Position numbers and translations under genes: made by a program. Positions 15,380 to 24,909 of a stretch of DNA of 64,000 nt are shown in pieces. This DNA is from Vibrio barjaei (GTDB lineage Bacteria; Pseudomonadota; Gammaproteobacteria; Enterobacterales; Vibrionaceae), in assembly GCF_001639065.2 (NCBI RefSeq), contig NZ_LQXO02000064.1, positions 16,018-80,017 on the forward strand. The letters are read 5' to 3'. Under the pieces are notes generated by a model that saw only the letters and a program-made list of their open reading frames with translations, had not been told where the DNA came from and ran no database searches. The first letter of the stretch is position 1. Each line of letters starts with the position of its first letter.

Positions 15380-17275
15380 ATGCTTTATCACGAAACATTT
15401 GATGTCATCGTAGTTGGTGGCGGACATGCAGGAACGGAAGCCGCACTCGCATCTGCTCGTACAGGGCAAAAGACACTACTGCTAACTCACAATATTGATA
15501 CGTTAGGTCAAATGTCATGTAACCCTGCCATTGGTGGTATTGGTAAAGGACATTTGGTTAAAGAAGTGGATGCTATGGGTGGTTTGATGGCAGAGGCCAT
15601 TGATCATGCAGGTATTCAATTTCGTACGCTGAATGCGTCAAAGGGTCCAGCTGTTCGTGCCACTCGCGCTCAAGCAGATCGAGCGTTATACAAAGCTTAT
15701 GTACGTAAGGCGCTAGAAAACACACCAAACTTAACCCTATTCCAACAGTCGGTGGATGACTTGATCGTGGAACAAGATCAAGTACGCGGTGTCGTAACTG
15801 AGATGGGATTGAAATTCCATTCGAGATCCGTTGTATTGACAGTCGGTACCTTCTTAGGTGGTAAGATCCATATTGGTATGGAGAGCTCCTCCGGCGGTCG
15901 TATGGGAGATCAGCCGTCCATTGCACTAGCTGCTCGTTTGCGAGAGTTACCATTTCGCGTAGATCGTTTAAAAACAGGTACACCACCACGTATTGATGCA
16001 CGAAGCGTCGACTTTTCTGCACTGGAAGTGCAGCATGGTGATAACCCTACGCCTGTTTTTTCTTTCATGGGTAACCGCAACCAACATCCAACGCAGATTC
16101 CGTGCTTCATTACGCACACTAATGAGTCCACGCATGAGGTGATTCGCAATAACCTCGATCGAAGCCCAATGTATGCCGGCGTGATTGAAGGCATTGGACC
16201 GCGTTATTGCCCCTCTATTGAAGATAAGGTCATGCGTTTTGCGGACAAAAATAGCCATCAGATCTTTGTAGAACCTGAAGGTTTGACTACACATGAGCTG
16301 TATCCTAACGGTATTTCAACTAGTTTACCGTTTGATGTACAGGTACAAATTGTTCGTTCAATGAAGGGCTTTGAGAACGCACATATTGTTCGCCCTGGTT
16401 ATGCTATCGAATACGATTTCTTTGACCCTCGTGATCTAAAACAGACTTACGAAACCAAGTTTATTTCTGGTTTGTTCTTTGCTGGCCAGATTAATGGCAC
16501 CACCGGTTACGAAGAAGCGGCGGCACAAGGTCTAATGGCAGGTCTAAACGCTAGCCTCTACTCGCAAGGCAAAGAAGGCTGGAGCCCACGTCGTGATCAG
16601 GCTTATATGGGTGTACTGATTGACGATTTATCAACCATGGGTACCAAAGAGCCGTATCGCATGTTTACATCTCGCGCGGAATATCGTTTATTGCTGCGTG
16701 AAGACAATGCCGATATTCGTTTGACGGAGCATGCGCATAATCTCGGTTTAATTGACGAGAAACGTTGGTCTCGATTCAACGAAAAACTGAATAACATGGC
16801 GACTGAGCGTCAGCGACTAAGAGAAACATGGGTTAATCCAAAATCTGAAGGTATCGAAGCACTTAATGTGCTACTGAAGACACCTATTTCTCGCGAGGCA
16901 AGCGGTGAAGATCTACTACGTCGTCCTGAATTGAACTATTCACAATTGACGTCATTAGATGCGTTCGCACCCGCTATGGAAGATCAACAAGCCAGTGAGC
17001 AAGTTGAAATTCAGGTGAAATATGAAGGTTATATTCAGCGTCAACAAGATGAGATCGCTAAGTCTCTTCGCCATGAAAACACCAAGATCCCAGCCGATCT
17101 TGATTACAGCGATGTGAAAGGGCTGTCTAACGAGGTCGTTGCCAAGCTGACAGAAGCAAAACCTGAAACGGTTGGAATCGCTTCCCGTATTTCTGGCATT
17201 ACACCCGCAGCGATTTCTATCCTTCTGGTTTACTTGAAAAAACAAGGAATGCTTAAAAAAGGTGAAGCCGCGTGA
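15380..17275 (+). CDS. mnmG: tRNA uridine-5-carboxymethylaminomethyl modification enzyme MnmG (GidA)
   Basis: This 631-residue FAD protein partners with MnmE to modify wobble U34 in tRNA. The N-terminal Rossmann loop VVGGGHAGTEAALASARTG binds FAD; MSCNPAIGGIGKGHLVKEVD and GTFLGGKIHIG are family signatures. The C-terminal helical domain contacts MnmE and tRNA. It is the first gene right of oriC, and its TGA overlaps the GTG start of rsmG. TAGAAT at 15322-15327 is a possible -10, but its -35 (TTTTCT) is poor. Confidence 0.97.
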   Translation: MLYHETFDVIVVGGGHAGTEAALASARTGQKTLLLTHNIDTLGQMSCNPAIGGIGKGHLVKEVDAMGGLMAEAIDHAGIQFRTLNASKGPAVRATRAQADRALYKAYVRKALENTPNLTLFQQSVDDLIVEQDQVRGVVTEMGLKFHSRSVVLTVGTFLGGKIHIGMESSSGGRMGDQPSIALAARLRELPFRVDRLKTGTPPRIDARSVDFSALEVQHGDNPTPVFSFMGNRNQHPTQIPCFITHTNESTHEVIRNNLDRSPMYAGVIEGIGPRYCPSIEDKVMRFADKNSHQIFVEPEGLTTHELYPNGISTSLPFDVQVQIVRSMKGFENAHIVRPGYAIEYDFFDPRDLKQTYETKFISGLFFAGQINGTTGYEEAAAQGLMAGLNASLYSQGKEGWSPRRDQAYMGVLIDDLSTMGTKEPYRMFTSRAEYRLLLREDNADIRLTEHAHNLGLIDEKRWSRFNEKLNNMATERQRLRETWVNPKSEGIEALNVLLKTPISREASGEDLLRRPELNYSQLTSLDAFAPAMEDQQASEQVEIQVKYEGYIQRQQDEIAKSLRHENTKIPADLDYSDVKGLSNEVVAKLTEAKPETVGIASRISGITPAAISILLVYLKKQGMLKKGEAA

Positions 17276-17907
17276 GCAACAACTTAACCGCAAAACTTGA
17301 ACAATTATTATCAGAGACCTCATTAGAGGTCTCTGAACTTCAAAAGCAGCAACTTGTAGGCTATGTCCAATTACTTGATAAATGGAATAAGGCTTACAAC
17401 TTGACTTCGGTGCGCCGACCTGAAGATATGTTAGTGAAACATATCCTTGATAGCATCATTGTTGGTGAGCACCTTGAAGGTGCACGTTTTATTGATGTTG
17501 GAACGGGACCGGGACTGCCTGGGGTTCCTTTGGCGATCATGCACCCAAACCGTTCGTTCACTTTGCTTGATAGCTTAGGTAAGCGTATTCGTTTTATCAA
17601 ACAGGTGGTTCACGAGCTTAAACTGGCCAATGTTACTGCGGTTCAATCTCGAGTTGAAGAGTTTGATCCTGAAGGTGGCTTTGATGGTGTTTTGAGCCGA
17701 GCCTTTGCCTCTATGACCGATATGGTGAATTGGTGTGAACATTTACCAAAATCACAGAGTGGTCGCTTCTATGCATTAAAAGGTCAACTTCATGAACAGG
17801 AAGTCTCAGAGCTACCGGAGTGGTGTTCTGTGATCGATATCAAACCTTTGCAAGTTCCTGAGTTGGAAGGTGACCGTCATCTTGTAATCTTATCCAAGAA
17901 GGGATAA
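17272..17907 (+). CDS. rsmG: 16S rRNA (guanine527-N7)-methyltransferase RsmG (GidB)
   Basis: This 211-residue SAM-dependent enzyme methylates G527 of 16S rRNA. The SAM-binding motif I is FIDVGTGPGLPGVPLAIMHP (about 82-101), and SLGKRIRFIKQVVHEL follows it. The KWNKAYNLTSVR stretch near 43-54 is typical of the family. The start is a GTG that overlaps the mnmG stop, so translation is probably coupled. parA follows after 13 bp. Confidence 0.96.
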   Translation: MSNNLTAKLEQLLSETSLEVSELQKQQLVGYVQLLDKWNKAYNLTSVRRPEDMLVKHILDSIIVGEHLEGARFIDVGTGPGLPGVPLAIMHPNRSFTLLDSLGKRIRFIKQVVHELKLANVTAVQSRVEEFDPEGGFDGVLSRAFASMTDMVNWCEHLPKSQSGRFYALKGQLHEQEVSELPEWCSVIDIKPLQVPELEGDRHLVILSKKG

Positions 17908-17920
17908 TGGAGAAGTTGTC

Positions 17921-18694
17921 GTGGGAAAAATTGTCGCTATTGCGAACCAAAAAGGTGGCGTTGGTAAAACTACCACGTGTGTAAATTTAGCGGCATCAAT
18001 GGCTGCCACTAAACGTAAGGTATTAGTGATAGATCTTGATCCGCAGGGAAATGCGACGATGGCCAGTGGCGTCGATAAGTATCAAGTTGAAACAACTGCT
18101 TACGATTTGCTGGTTGATGAGCTTCCTTTTGAACAGGTAGTTTGTCAGGACACTTCTGGTCAGTTTGACCTCATCGCTGCCAATGGAGACGTTACGGCTG
18201 CTGAAATAAAACTCATGGAAGTGTTTGCTAGAGAAGTGCGTTTAAAACATGCACTTGCGCCAATCCGCGATAACTATGATTTCATCTTTATCGATTGTCC
18301 TCCCTCTTTGAACCTACTTACAATAAACGCAATGGCTGCTGCTGACTCTGTGTTAGTGCCAATGCAATGTGAATACTTTGCTTTAGAGGGACTGACAGCA
18401 TTGATGGATACCATCAGTAAGTTGGCAGCGGTAGTCAATGAAAACCTGAAGATTGAAGGGCTACTTCGTACCATGTACGACCCTCGAAATCGTCTTGCTA
18501 ATGAAGTGTCTGAACAATTGAAAAAACACTTCGGAGACAAGGTTTATCGAACCGTTATCCCTAGGAATGTACGCCTCGCAGAAGCGCCAAGTCATGGTAA
18601 ACCAGCGATGTACTACGACAAGTATTCCGCCGGTGCCAAAGCTTATCTTGCCCTTGCCGGTGAGATGCTACGACGCGAAGAAGTATTGGCTTAA
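17921..18694 (+). CDS. parA: Chromosome partitioning ATPase ParA (Soj)
   Basis: This 257-residue deviant Walker A ATPase (KGGVGKTTT from residue 11) moves ParB-parS complexes and so positions the origin. Walker A' and B elements VLVIDLDPQGNATMASG and FIFIDCPPSLNLLTINA are present. The start is a GTG at 17921 after GGAG. It sits next to parB about 2.5 kb from oriC, the usual place for the chromosome I partition system in vibrios. Confidence 0.96.
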   Translation: MGKIVAIANQKGGVGKTTTCVNLAASMAATKRKVLVIDLDPQGNATMASGVDKYQVETTAYDLLVDELPFEQVVCQDTSGQFDLIAANGDVTAAEIKLMEVFAREVRLKHALAPIRDNYDFIFIDCPPSLNLLTINAMAAADSVLVPMQCEYFALEGLTALMDTISKLAAVVNENLKIEGLLRTMYDPRNRLANEVSEQLKKHFGDKVYRTVIPRNVRLAEAPSHGKPAMYYDKYSAGAKAYLALAGEMLRREEVLA

Positions 18695-18717
18695 CGCTCT
18701 TAAGGAAAATAGATTCA

Positions 18718-19599
18718 ATGTCTAAACGTGGTTTAGGCAAAGGGCTCGACGCGCTTTTATCGACGAGCTCTATTGCCAGAGAAAAACAACAAGTCGCAAC
18801 GCAAAGCCAAAGCCTATCTACCGATGGTAACCTGGCTGAACTTTCAATCAATAGTCTGCGCCCTGGTATTTACCAGCCGCGCAAAGACATGGCTCCTGAA
18901 GCACTCGAAGAGCTCGCAGCATCCATTCAGTCGCAAGGTATTATTCAACCGATTGTGGTCAGAAGTGTTGGTCATGAGCAGTTTGAAATTATTGCTGGTG
19001 AAAGACGCTGGCGAGCAGCAAGACAAGCAGGCCTGAAAATGGTGCCTTGTCTGGTGAAGAACGTTCAGGATCGTGCTGCGGTTGCGATGGCGCTGATTGA
19101 AAACATTCAACGTGAAGACCTAAACGCCATTGAAGAAGCTCAGGCTTTGGAAAGGCTACAGGACGAATTTGAATTGACCCACCAGCAAGTGGCCGATGTG
19201 ATTGGTAAATCACGTACTGCGGTTAGTAACTTGCTGCGTTTGAATCAATTAGAGTCATCTGTGAAGAAGCTAGTTGAAGCGAAACAGATAGATATGGGTC
19301 ACGCTCGCGCACTATTAGCATTGGAAGGTGAAGTTCAATGTGAGGTTGCAGACACCGTTGCTAAGAAACAGCTGACGGTTCGTCAAACCGAAGATTTAGT
19401 GAAAAAGTGCTTAAAACCGAACTCTTCAGAGAAAAAACAGTCAGAAGACCGTGATGCTAAAGAAATTTCACATCGTTTAAGTGAAATTCTAGGTGCAAAA
19501 GTGTCTCTTGTACGAAATGCAAGCGGAAAAGCAAAAGTAACGATAAGTCTTGATGAACCTCACAAATTGGAGCAACTTATTGCCAAGCTTGAGAGCTAA
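18718..19599 (+). CDS. parB: Chromosome partitioning protein ParB (Spo0J)
   Basis: This 293-residue CTP-dependent clamp binds parS and spreads along DNA. The N-terminal MSKRGLGKGLDALLS motif should contact ParA. The CTP-binding N-domain has IIAGERRWRAARQAG and ALIENIQREDLNAIEEA. A helix-turn-helix (HQQVADVIGKSRTAVSNLLRL) reads parS, and a C-terminal dimer domain follows. It lies 23 bp after parA. A parS-like site is present in recF. Confidence 0.96.
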   Translation: MSKRGLGKGLDALLSTSSIAREKQQVATQSQSLSTDGNLAELSINSLRPGIYQPRKDMAPEALEELAASIQSQGIIQPIVVRSVGHEQFEIIAGERRWRAARQAGLKMVPCLVKNVQDRAAVAMALIENIQREDLNAIEEAQALERLQDEFELTHQQVADVIGKSRTAVSNLLRLNQLESSVKKLVEAKQIDMGHARALLALEGEVQCEVADTVAKKQLTVRQTEDLVKKCLKPNSSEKKQSEDRDAKEISHRLSEILGAKVSLVRNASGKAKVTISLDEPHKLEQLIAKLES

Positions 19600-19673
19600 A
19601 TGAGATAATTGATGTAGGTCAATTATTTATAAATTGAAATTTTGTGCGAAAGTTATGGTTTTGTGAACGAAAT

Positions 19674-19694
19674 AGCACCTTTTTGGTGCTGTTT
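19674..19694 (+). terminator. Probable weak terminator after parB
   Basis: AGCACC-TTTTT-GGTGCT followed by GTTTG gives a short 6-bp stem 75 bp after the parB stop. Confidence 0.4.
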
Positions 19695-19696
19695 GA

Positions 19697-19724
19697 TTGC
19701 AATAACTTTGTCGGAAAGTATAAT
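19697..19724 (+). promoter_or_regulatory. Probable atp operon promoter
   Basis: TTGCAA (19697-19702), 16 bp and a perfect TATAAT (19719-19724) lie 66 bp upstream of atpI. Confidence 0.6.
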
Positions 19725-19790
19725 TTTCGCGAATCTCCCAGCACAGTAGTAATTTAGGTGCATTGTGGAAAAAACTATAGGTAAGAATAC

Positions 19791-20180
19791 ATGGTAGCTG
19801 TGCTAGCTAGACCAGGACGAGAGCTTGCAAAGCGATTGTTACTGATTCAAGCCAGCGCGGTTACATTGGTAGCTGTTGGAATGGCAGTAGCTGTAAATGC
19901 TGAGTGGGGAATTTCAGCGCTCATTGGTGGTGGCAGTTTTGTTATTGCTAATGCGGTTTTTGCATTGTGTGCATTTTTGTTTAGTGGGGCTCGAGCTGCG
20001 AAAAAGGTTGCCGCGTCTTTCTACGCAGGAGTGACTCTGAAAATCCTCATTACGGTTGCTCTGTTCTCGATAGCTTACATGTATATTCAGGTGGAAGTGA
20101 TTCCCTTGAATCTCACTTTTTTACTGGCCGTCTTAATTAACCTTATGGCACCAGTAATATTCGTCAACAACAAAAAATAG
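19791..20180 (+). CDS. atpI: ATP synthase protein I
   Basis: This 129-residue inner-membrane protein has four predicted helices and is encoded at the head of the atp operon. AtpI proteins are thought to help assemble the c-ring and possibly handle Mg2+, and are not part of the finished enzyme. The RELAKRLLLIQASAVTLVA start, the GGGSFVIANAVFALC segment and the final LINLMAPVIFVNNKK fit the family. It lies 8 bp upstream of atpB. Confidence 0.9.
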   Translation: MVAVLARPGRELAKRLLLIQASAVTLVAVGMAVAVNAEWGISALIGGGSFVIANAVFALCAFLFSGARAAKKVAASFYAGVTLKILITVALFSIAYMYIQVEVIPLNLTFLLAVLINLMAPVIFVNNKK

Positions 20181-20188
20181 GATGAGTT

Positions 20189-20995
20189 ATGGCTGCGCCA
20201 GGTGAAGCGCTAACATCGGCCGGATATATCACTCACCACTTGACCAACTTGTCTCTGGCAAGCTATGGAATTGTGGAGGAGACGAGTTTCTGGAACGTAC
20301 ATATCGATAGCCTGTTTTTTTCTGTGTTTACTGGTCTGATATTCCTAGGAGTATTTCGTTCAGTAGCTAAGAAAGCAACAGCTGGTGTGCCGGGCAAGCT
20401 GCAGTGTTTTGTTGAAATGATCGTGGAATTCGTTGACGACAACGTCAAAGAAACGTTTCATGGACGCAACGCGCTAATCGCGCCTTTAGCACTAACTATC
20501 TTCTGTTGGGTATTTTTAATGAACGTCATGGACCTTGTTCCTATTGACTTCTTACCTTACCCTGCAGAGCAGATGGGCATCCCTTATCTCAAAGTGGTTC
20601 CTTCTGCTGATGTCAATATCACCATGGCTTTGGCGCTAGGTGTTTTTGCTCTGATGATTTACTACAGCATCAAAGTAAAAGGTCTAGTTGGCTTTACAAA
20701 AGAATTGACGCTACACCCATTTAACAATCCAATCATGATTCCTTTCAACATGCTGATCGAAGTCGTGTCTTTGCTTTCAAAGCCACTTTCTCTCGGTATG
20801 CGTCTGTTTGGTAACATGTTTGCGGGTGAGGTGGTCTTCATTCTTTGTGCTGCAATGCTACCATGGTATTTACAATGGATGGGCTCACTACCATGGGCGA
20901 TATTCCATATTCTGGTTATTACGATTCAAGCCTTCGTGTTTATGATGCTAACAATTGTTTATCTATCAATGGCACACGAAGACAGCGATCACTAA
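20189..20995 (+). CDS. atpB: ATP synthase F0 subunit a
   Basis: This 268-residue membrane subunit provides the two proton half-channels beside the c-ring. The essential arginine is in SLGMRLFGNMFAGEV near residue 205. The C-terminal ITIQAFVFMMLTIVYLSMAHE stretch is typical. It is the second gene of the atp operon, followed 60 bp later by atpE. Confidence 0.96.
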   Translation: MAAPGEALTSAGYITHHLTNLSLASYGIVEETSFWNVHIDSLFFSVFTGLIFLGVFRSVAKKATAGVPGKLQCFVEMIVEFVDDNVKETFHGRNALIAPLALTIFCWVFLMNVMDLVPIDFLPYPAEQMGIPYLKVVPSADVNITMALALGVFALMIYYSIKVKGLVGFTKELTLHPFNNPIMIPFNMLIEVVSLLSKPLSLGMRLFGNMFAGEVVFILCAAMLPWYLQWMGSLPWAIFHILVITIQAFVFMMLTIVYLSMAHEDSDH

Positions 20996-21055
20996 CTTTA
21001 TTAACGCTTTTTATTTGGGCAAATTTAAGCCAACAACTATAAATTGGAGATAGTA

Positions 21056-21310
21056 ATGGAAACTTTACTGAGCTTTTCTGCAATCGCCGTAGGTATCATT
21101 ATCGGTATGGCAGCATTTGGTACGGCGATCGGTTTTGGTCTTCTAGGTGGTAAATTCCTTGAAGGCGCGGCTCGTCAACCTGAAATGGCTCCGATGCTTC
21201 AAGTTAAGATGTTCATCATCGCAGGTCTACTTGATGCGGTTCCTATGATCGGTGTTGTTATCGCACTGCTATTCACATTCGCGAACCCATTCGTTGGTCA
21301 GCTAGGTTAA
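21056..21310 (+). CDS. atpE: ATP synthase F0 subunit c
   Basis: This 84-residue proteolipid is a two-helix hairpin that oligomerises into the rotating ring. The polar loop is R40-Q41-P42, and the ion-binding carboxylate is Asp60 in IAGLLDAVPMIG. The residues around it are those of proton-coupled rings, not the Gln/Glu-Thr pattern of sodium rings. The ATG at 21056 after TTGGAG is the family start; an upstream in-frame TTG (21044) is part of the Shine-Dalgarno region. Confidence 0.97.
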   Translation: METLLSFSAIAVGIIIGMAAFGTAIGFGLLGGKFLEGAARQPEMAPMLQVKMFIIAGLLDAVPMIGVVIALLFTFANPFVGQLG

Positions 21311-21392
21311 TCAGCTTTTTCTCAGACAAGTTTCGGACTTGTCACCTGATTAAACTTTAGCTCGTCAATGAACCATTAGAGGGGTAGCTGTT

Positions 21393-21863
21393 GTGAATAT
21401 GAACGCAACTCTGCTAGGTCAAGCAATCTCATTCGCACTATTTGTGTGGTTCTGCATGAAGTATGTATGGCCACCAATCATGAATGCGATTGAAGAACGT
21501 CAGAAAAAAATTGCTGACGGTCTAGTAGCCGCTGAGCGCGCTGCTAAAGACTTGGATCTAGCACAAGCCAACGCTTCTGACCAAATGAAGGAAGCGAAGC
21601 GCACTGCAACAGAGGTCATTGAACAGGCAAACAAGCGTAAAGCACAAATTGTTGATGAAGCTCGTGAAGAAGCTTTGGCAGAACGCCAAAAGATTCTTGC
21701 TCAAGCTGAAGCAGAAATTGAAGCTGAACGTAACCGTGCCCGTGATGAGCTGCGCAAACAAGTTGCAACTCTGGCTGTAGCTGGTGCTGAGAAGATTCTT
21801 GAGCGTAGTATCGATAAGGATGCGCAAAAAGATATTCTCGACAATATTACTGCGAAACTTTAA
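21393..21863 (+). CDS. atpF: ATP synthase F0 subunit b
   Basis: This 156-residue peripheral-stalk subunit has one N-terminal membrane helix (ATLLGQAISFALFVWFCMKYVW). A long charged coiled coil rich in Ala, Glu, Lys and Arg (about 30-140) follows and holds F1 through delta. The start is probably the GTG at 21393 behind AGAGGGG; an ATG two codons later is the alternative. Confidence 0.95.
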   Translation: MNMNATLLGQAISFALFVWFCMKYVWPPIMNAIEERQKKIADGLVAAERAAKDLDLAQANASDQMKEAKRTATEVIEQANKRKAQIVDEAREEALAERQKILAQAEAEIEAERNRARDELRKQVATLAVAGAEKILERSIDKDAQKDILDNITAKL

Positions 21864-21877
21864 GGCGAGGGGCGCAT

Positions 21878-22411
21878 ATGTCTGAATTGACTACAATCGC
21901 ACGCCCCTATGCTAAAGCAGCATTTGACTTTGCGGTAGAAAAGCAAGCATTAGACCAATGGGTTGAAATGCTAACTTTTGCCGCTGAAATTACCAAGAAT
22001 GAAGATATTGCAGACCTGTTATCTGGTTCTGTAACAGCGAAAAAAGTCGCTGATATCTTTATTGCCGTTGGTGGTGAACAGTTTGATGAATTCGGTCAAA
22101 ACTTGATTAAAGTTATGGCTGAAAATGGTCGACTAGCAGCCTTGCCGTATGTGTTAGAAGAGTTTGTAGCTTTCAAAAAAGAGCTAGAAAAACAAATTGA
22201 TGTTGAAGTGATTTCAGCGTCATCTCTAAACGACGAGCAACTTGCAGCGATCAGCGACAAACTTGAGAAGCGTCTAGAACGCAAAGTTAAGCTGAATTGC
22301 AGTGTAGATGAGACCCTACTAGGTGGGGTTATTATTCGAGCCGGAGATCTTGTAATTGATAACTCAGCACGTGGTCGTTTGAACCGCCTGAGTGAAGCAA
22401 TGCAGTCTTGA
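21878..22411 (+). CDS. atpH: ATP synthase F1 subunit delta
   Basis: This 177-residue stator subunit links the b dimer to the top of the alpha3beta3 head. The N-terminus ELTTIARPYAKAAFDFAVE and the C-terminal LLGGVIIRAGDLVIDNSARGRLNRL are family signatures. It is followed by atpA after 13 bp. Confidence 0.96.
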   Translation: MSELTTIARPYAKAAFDFAVEKQALDQWVEMLTFAAEITKNEDIADLLSGSVTAKKVADIFIAVGGEQFDEFGQNLIKVMAENGRLAALPYVLEEFVAFKKELEKQIDVEVISASSLNDEQLAAISDKLEKRLERKVKLNCSVDETLLGGVIIRAGDLVIDNSARGRLNRLSEAMQS

Positions 22412-22424
22412 TGGGGATTGGAGC

Positions 22425-23966
22425 ATGCAACTTAATTCCACAGAAATTAGCGACCTAATCAAGCAGCGTATCGAATCTTTCGATGTTGTGAGTGAAGCTC
22501 GTAATGAAGGTACTATCGTATCGGTAAGCGATGGTATCATTCGCATTCACGGCCTAGCGGACGTGATGCAAGGTGAAATGATTGAATTACCGGGTGGCCG
22601 TTATGCACTAGCACTTAACCTTGAGCGTGACTCGGTTGGTGCAGTAGTAATGGGCCCATATGCTGACCTTAAGGAAGGCATGAAAGTAACAGGTACTGGT
22701 CGTATTCTTGAAGTACCAGTTGGTCCGGAACTGCTTGGTCGTGTTGTAAACACGCTAGGTGAGCCAATTGATGGCAAAGGTCCAATTGAAGCTAAGCTTA
22801 CGTCACCAGTAGAAGTGATTGCACCTGGTGTAATCGACCGTAAATCGGTTGATCAGCCAGTACAAACTGGTTATAAGTCAGTTGACTCAATGATCCCAAT
22901 CGGTCGTGGTCAGCGTGAGCTTATCATCGGTGACCGTCAGATCGGTAAAACCGCGATGGCGATCGATGCAATCATCAACCAGAAAGACTCTGGTATCTTC
23001 TCTATCTACGTAGCGATTGGCCAAAAGGCATCTACAATCGCAAACGTTGTGCGTAAACTGGAAGAGCACGGTGCACTACAAAACACTATCGTTGTTGTAG
23101 CATCTGCATCTGAATCTGCTGCACTGCAATATCTTGCGCCATACTCTGGTTGTGCAATGGGTGAGTACTTCCGTGACCGCGGTGAAGACGCTCTGATTGT
23201 TTATGATGATCTATCTAAGCAAGCGGTAGCTTACCGTCAGATCTCTCTACTACTTAAACGTCCACCAGGCCGTGAGGCATTCCCAGGTGACGTATTCTAC
23301 CTCCACTCACGTCTACTAGAGCGTGCAGCTCGTGTAAACGAAGAGTACGTAGAGCGTTTCACTAATGGTGAAGTGAAAGGCAAGACCGGTTCTTTGACTG
23401 CTCTTCCTATCATTGAAACTCAAGCGGGTGACGTATCTGCATTCGTACCTACGAACGTAATCTCGATTACCGATGGTCAGATCTTCCTACAAACTGAAGC
23501 CTTCAACGCGGGTGTACGCCCAGCGGTTGACCCAGGTATCTCAGTATCTCGTGTAGGTGGTTCAGCACAGACGAAGATCATTAAGAAGCTATCTGGCGGT
23601 ATCCGTACTGCACTAGCGGCTTATCGTGAACTAGCGGCATTCGCACAGTTCTCATCTGACCTAGATGATGCAACTAAGCGTCAGCTAAGCCACGGTCAAA
23701 AAGTTACAGAGCTAATGAAGCAGAAGCAATACGCTCCTATGTCTGTATTTGACCAAGCGCTAGTTATCTTTGCTGTTGAGCGCGGCTACCTAGATGATGT
23801 TGAAATCAACAAGATTCTAGACTTCGAAGCAGCGCTTCTATCGTATGCTCACAGTCAATATGCTGATCTTGCTAAAGAGATCAACACTACGGGTGCTTAC
23901 AACGACGATATCGAAGCTCAGCTTAAGAAACTGACTGACGATTTCAAAGCAACTCAGACTTGGTAA
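22425..23966 (+). CDS. atpA: ATP synthase F1 subunit alpha
   Basis: This 513-residue non-catalytic nucleotide-binding subunit has the same length as the E. coli protein. The P-loop GDRQIGKTAMAID and the signature PAVDPGISVSRVGGSAQ are visible. An upstream ATG at 22392 lies inside atpH and is not used. The chosen ATG at 22425 follows GGGGATTGGAG and gives MQLNSTEISDLIKQRIESF. Confidence 0.97.
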   Translation: MQLNSTEISDLIKQRIESFDVVSEARNEGTIVSVSDGIIRIHGLADVMQGEMIELPGGRYALALNLERDSVGAVVMGPYADLKEGMKVTGTGRILEVPVGPELLGRVVNTLGEPIDGKGPIEAKLTSPVEVIAPGVIDRKSVDQPVQTGYKSVDSMIPIGRGQRELIIGDRQIGKTAMAIDAIINQKDSGIFSIYVAIGQKASTIANVVRKLEEHGALQNTIVVVASASESAALQYLAPYSGCAMGEYFRDRGEDALIVYDDLSKQAVAYRQISLLLKRPPGREAFPGDVFYLHSRLLERAARVNEEYVERFTNGEVKGKTGSLTALPIIETQAGDVSAFVPTNVISITDGQIFLQTEAFNAGVRPAVDPGISVSRVGGSAQTKIIKKLSGGIRTALAAYRELAAFAQFSSDLDDATKRQLSHGQKVTELMKQKQYAPMSVFDQALVIFAVERGYLDDVEINKILDFEAALLSYAHSQYADLAKEINTTGAYNDDIEAQLKKLTDDFKATQTW

Positions 23967-24007
23967 TTGGTGGGTGACCTTCTGGTCACCACTTATGGAG
24001 AGTAACG

Positions 24008-24874
24008 ATGGCCGGCGCAAAAGAGATACGTAATAAAATCGGTAGTGTGAAAAGCACTCAGAAAATTACGAAAGCGATGGAAATGGTAGCAGCTTCAAAA
24101 ATGCGTCGTTCGCAAGACGCGCGTGAAGCTTCTCGTCCATACGCTGAAACTATGCGTAAAGTGATCGGTCATTTGGCTAACGCAAACCTAGAGTACCAAC
24201 ATCCGTACTTAGAAGAGCGTGAAGCCAAGCGTGTTGGTTATGTCATTATTTCTACCGACCGTGGTCTTTGTGGTGGCTTGAACATTAACTTGTTCAAAAA
24301 AGCTGTCCTAGAGATGCAGGATTGGAAAGATAAGGGTGCTGAAGTTGAGCTGGCTGTAATCGGCTCTAAAGCAACAGCATTCTTTAATAACAGCGGCGCA
24401 AAAGTAGCGGCACAGGTATCTGGTCTGGGTGATGAGCCTAGTCTGGAAGACCTAATCGGTACGGTTGGTGTGATGCTGAAGAAATATGACGAAGGCGAAT
24501 TGGATCGCCTGTACGTAGTGTATAACCACTTTGTGAACACTATGATTCAGGAACCAACGATCGATCAATTGCTACCTCTGCCTAAATCTGACAGTGATGA
24601 GATGCAGCGCGAACATTCATGGGGCTACATTTATGAGCCTGAGCCAAAACCACTACTAGACGCACTATTGCTTCGTTATATCGAATCTCAAGTGTATCAA
24701 GGTGTGGTAGAGAACCTTGCTTGTGAGCAAGCGGCTCGAATGATTGCAATGAAAGCTGCAACGGACAATGCGACCAACTTGATTGATGATCTAGAGCTTG
24801 TGTACAACAAGGCGCGTCAAGCGGCTATCACACAAGAACTATCAGAAATCGTTGGCGGCGCAGCTGCGGTTTAA
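24008..24874 (+). CDS. atpG: ATP synthase F1 subunit gamma
   Basis: This 288-residue central-shaft subunit rotates inside the alpha-beta hexamer. The N-terminal helix AKEIRNKIGSVKSTQKITKA, the STDRGLCGGLN segment and the C-terminal NKARQAAITQELSEIVGGAAA helix are the characteristic contact regions. It is separated from atpA by 41 bp. Confidence 0.97.
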   Translation: MAGAKEIRNKIGSVKSTQKITKAMEMVAASKMRRSQDAREASRPYAETMRKVIGHLANANLEYQHPYLEEREAKRVGYVIISTDRGLCGGLNINLFKKAVLEMQDWKDKGAEVELAVIGSKATAFFNNSGAKVAAQVSGLGDEPSLEDLIGTVGVMLKKYDEGELDRLYVVYNHFVNTMIQEPTIDQLLPLPKSDSDEMQREHSWGYIYEPEPKPLLDALLLRYIESQVYQGVVENLACEQAARMIAMKAATDNATNLIDDLELVYNKARQAAITQELSEIVGGAAAV

Positions 24875-24909
24875 GCTTAGGTAAAACGAAATAGATTAGA
24901 GGATTAACG

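Noticed and set aside
15573..16022. 149-residue leftward open frame within mnmG
   Set aside because: It is fully antisense to conserved MnmG sequence, with no supporting start signal or homology.
19649..19675. Possible CRP site upstream of the atp operon
   Set aside because: Only the TGTGA half is good; the other half (TAGCAC) does not match well enough to call.
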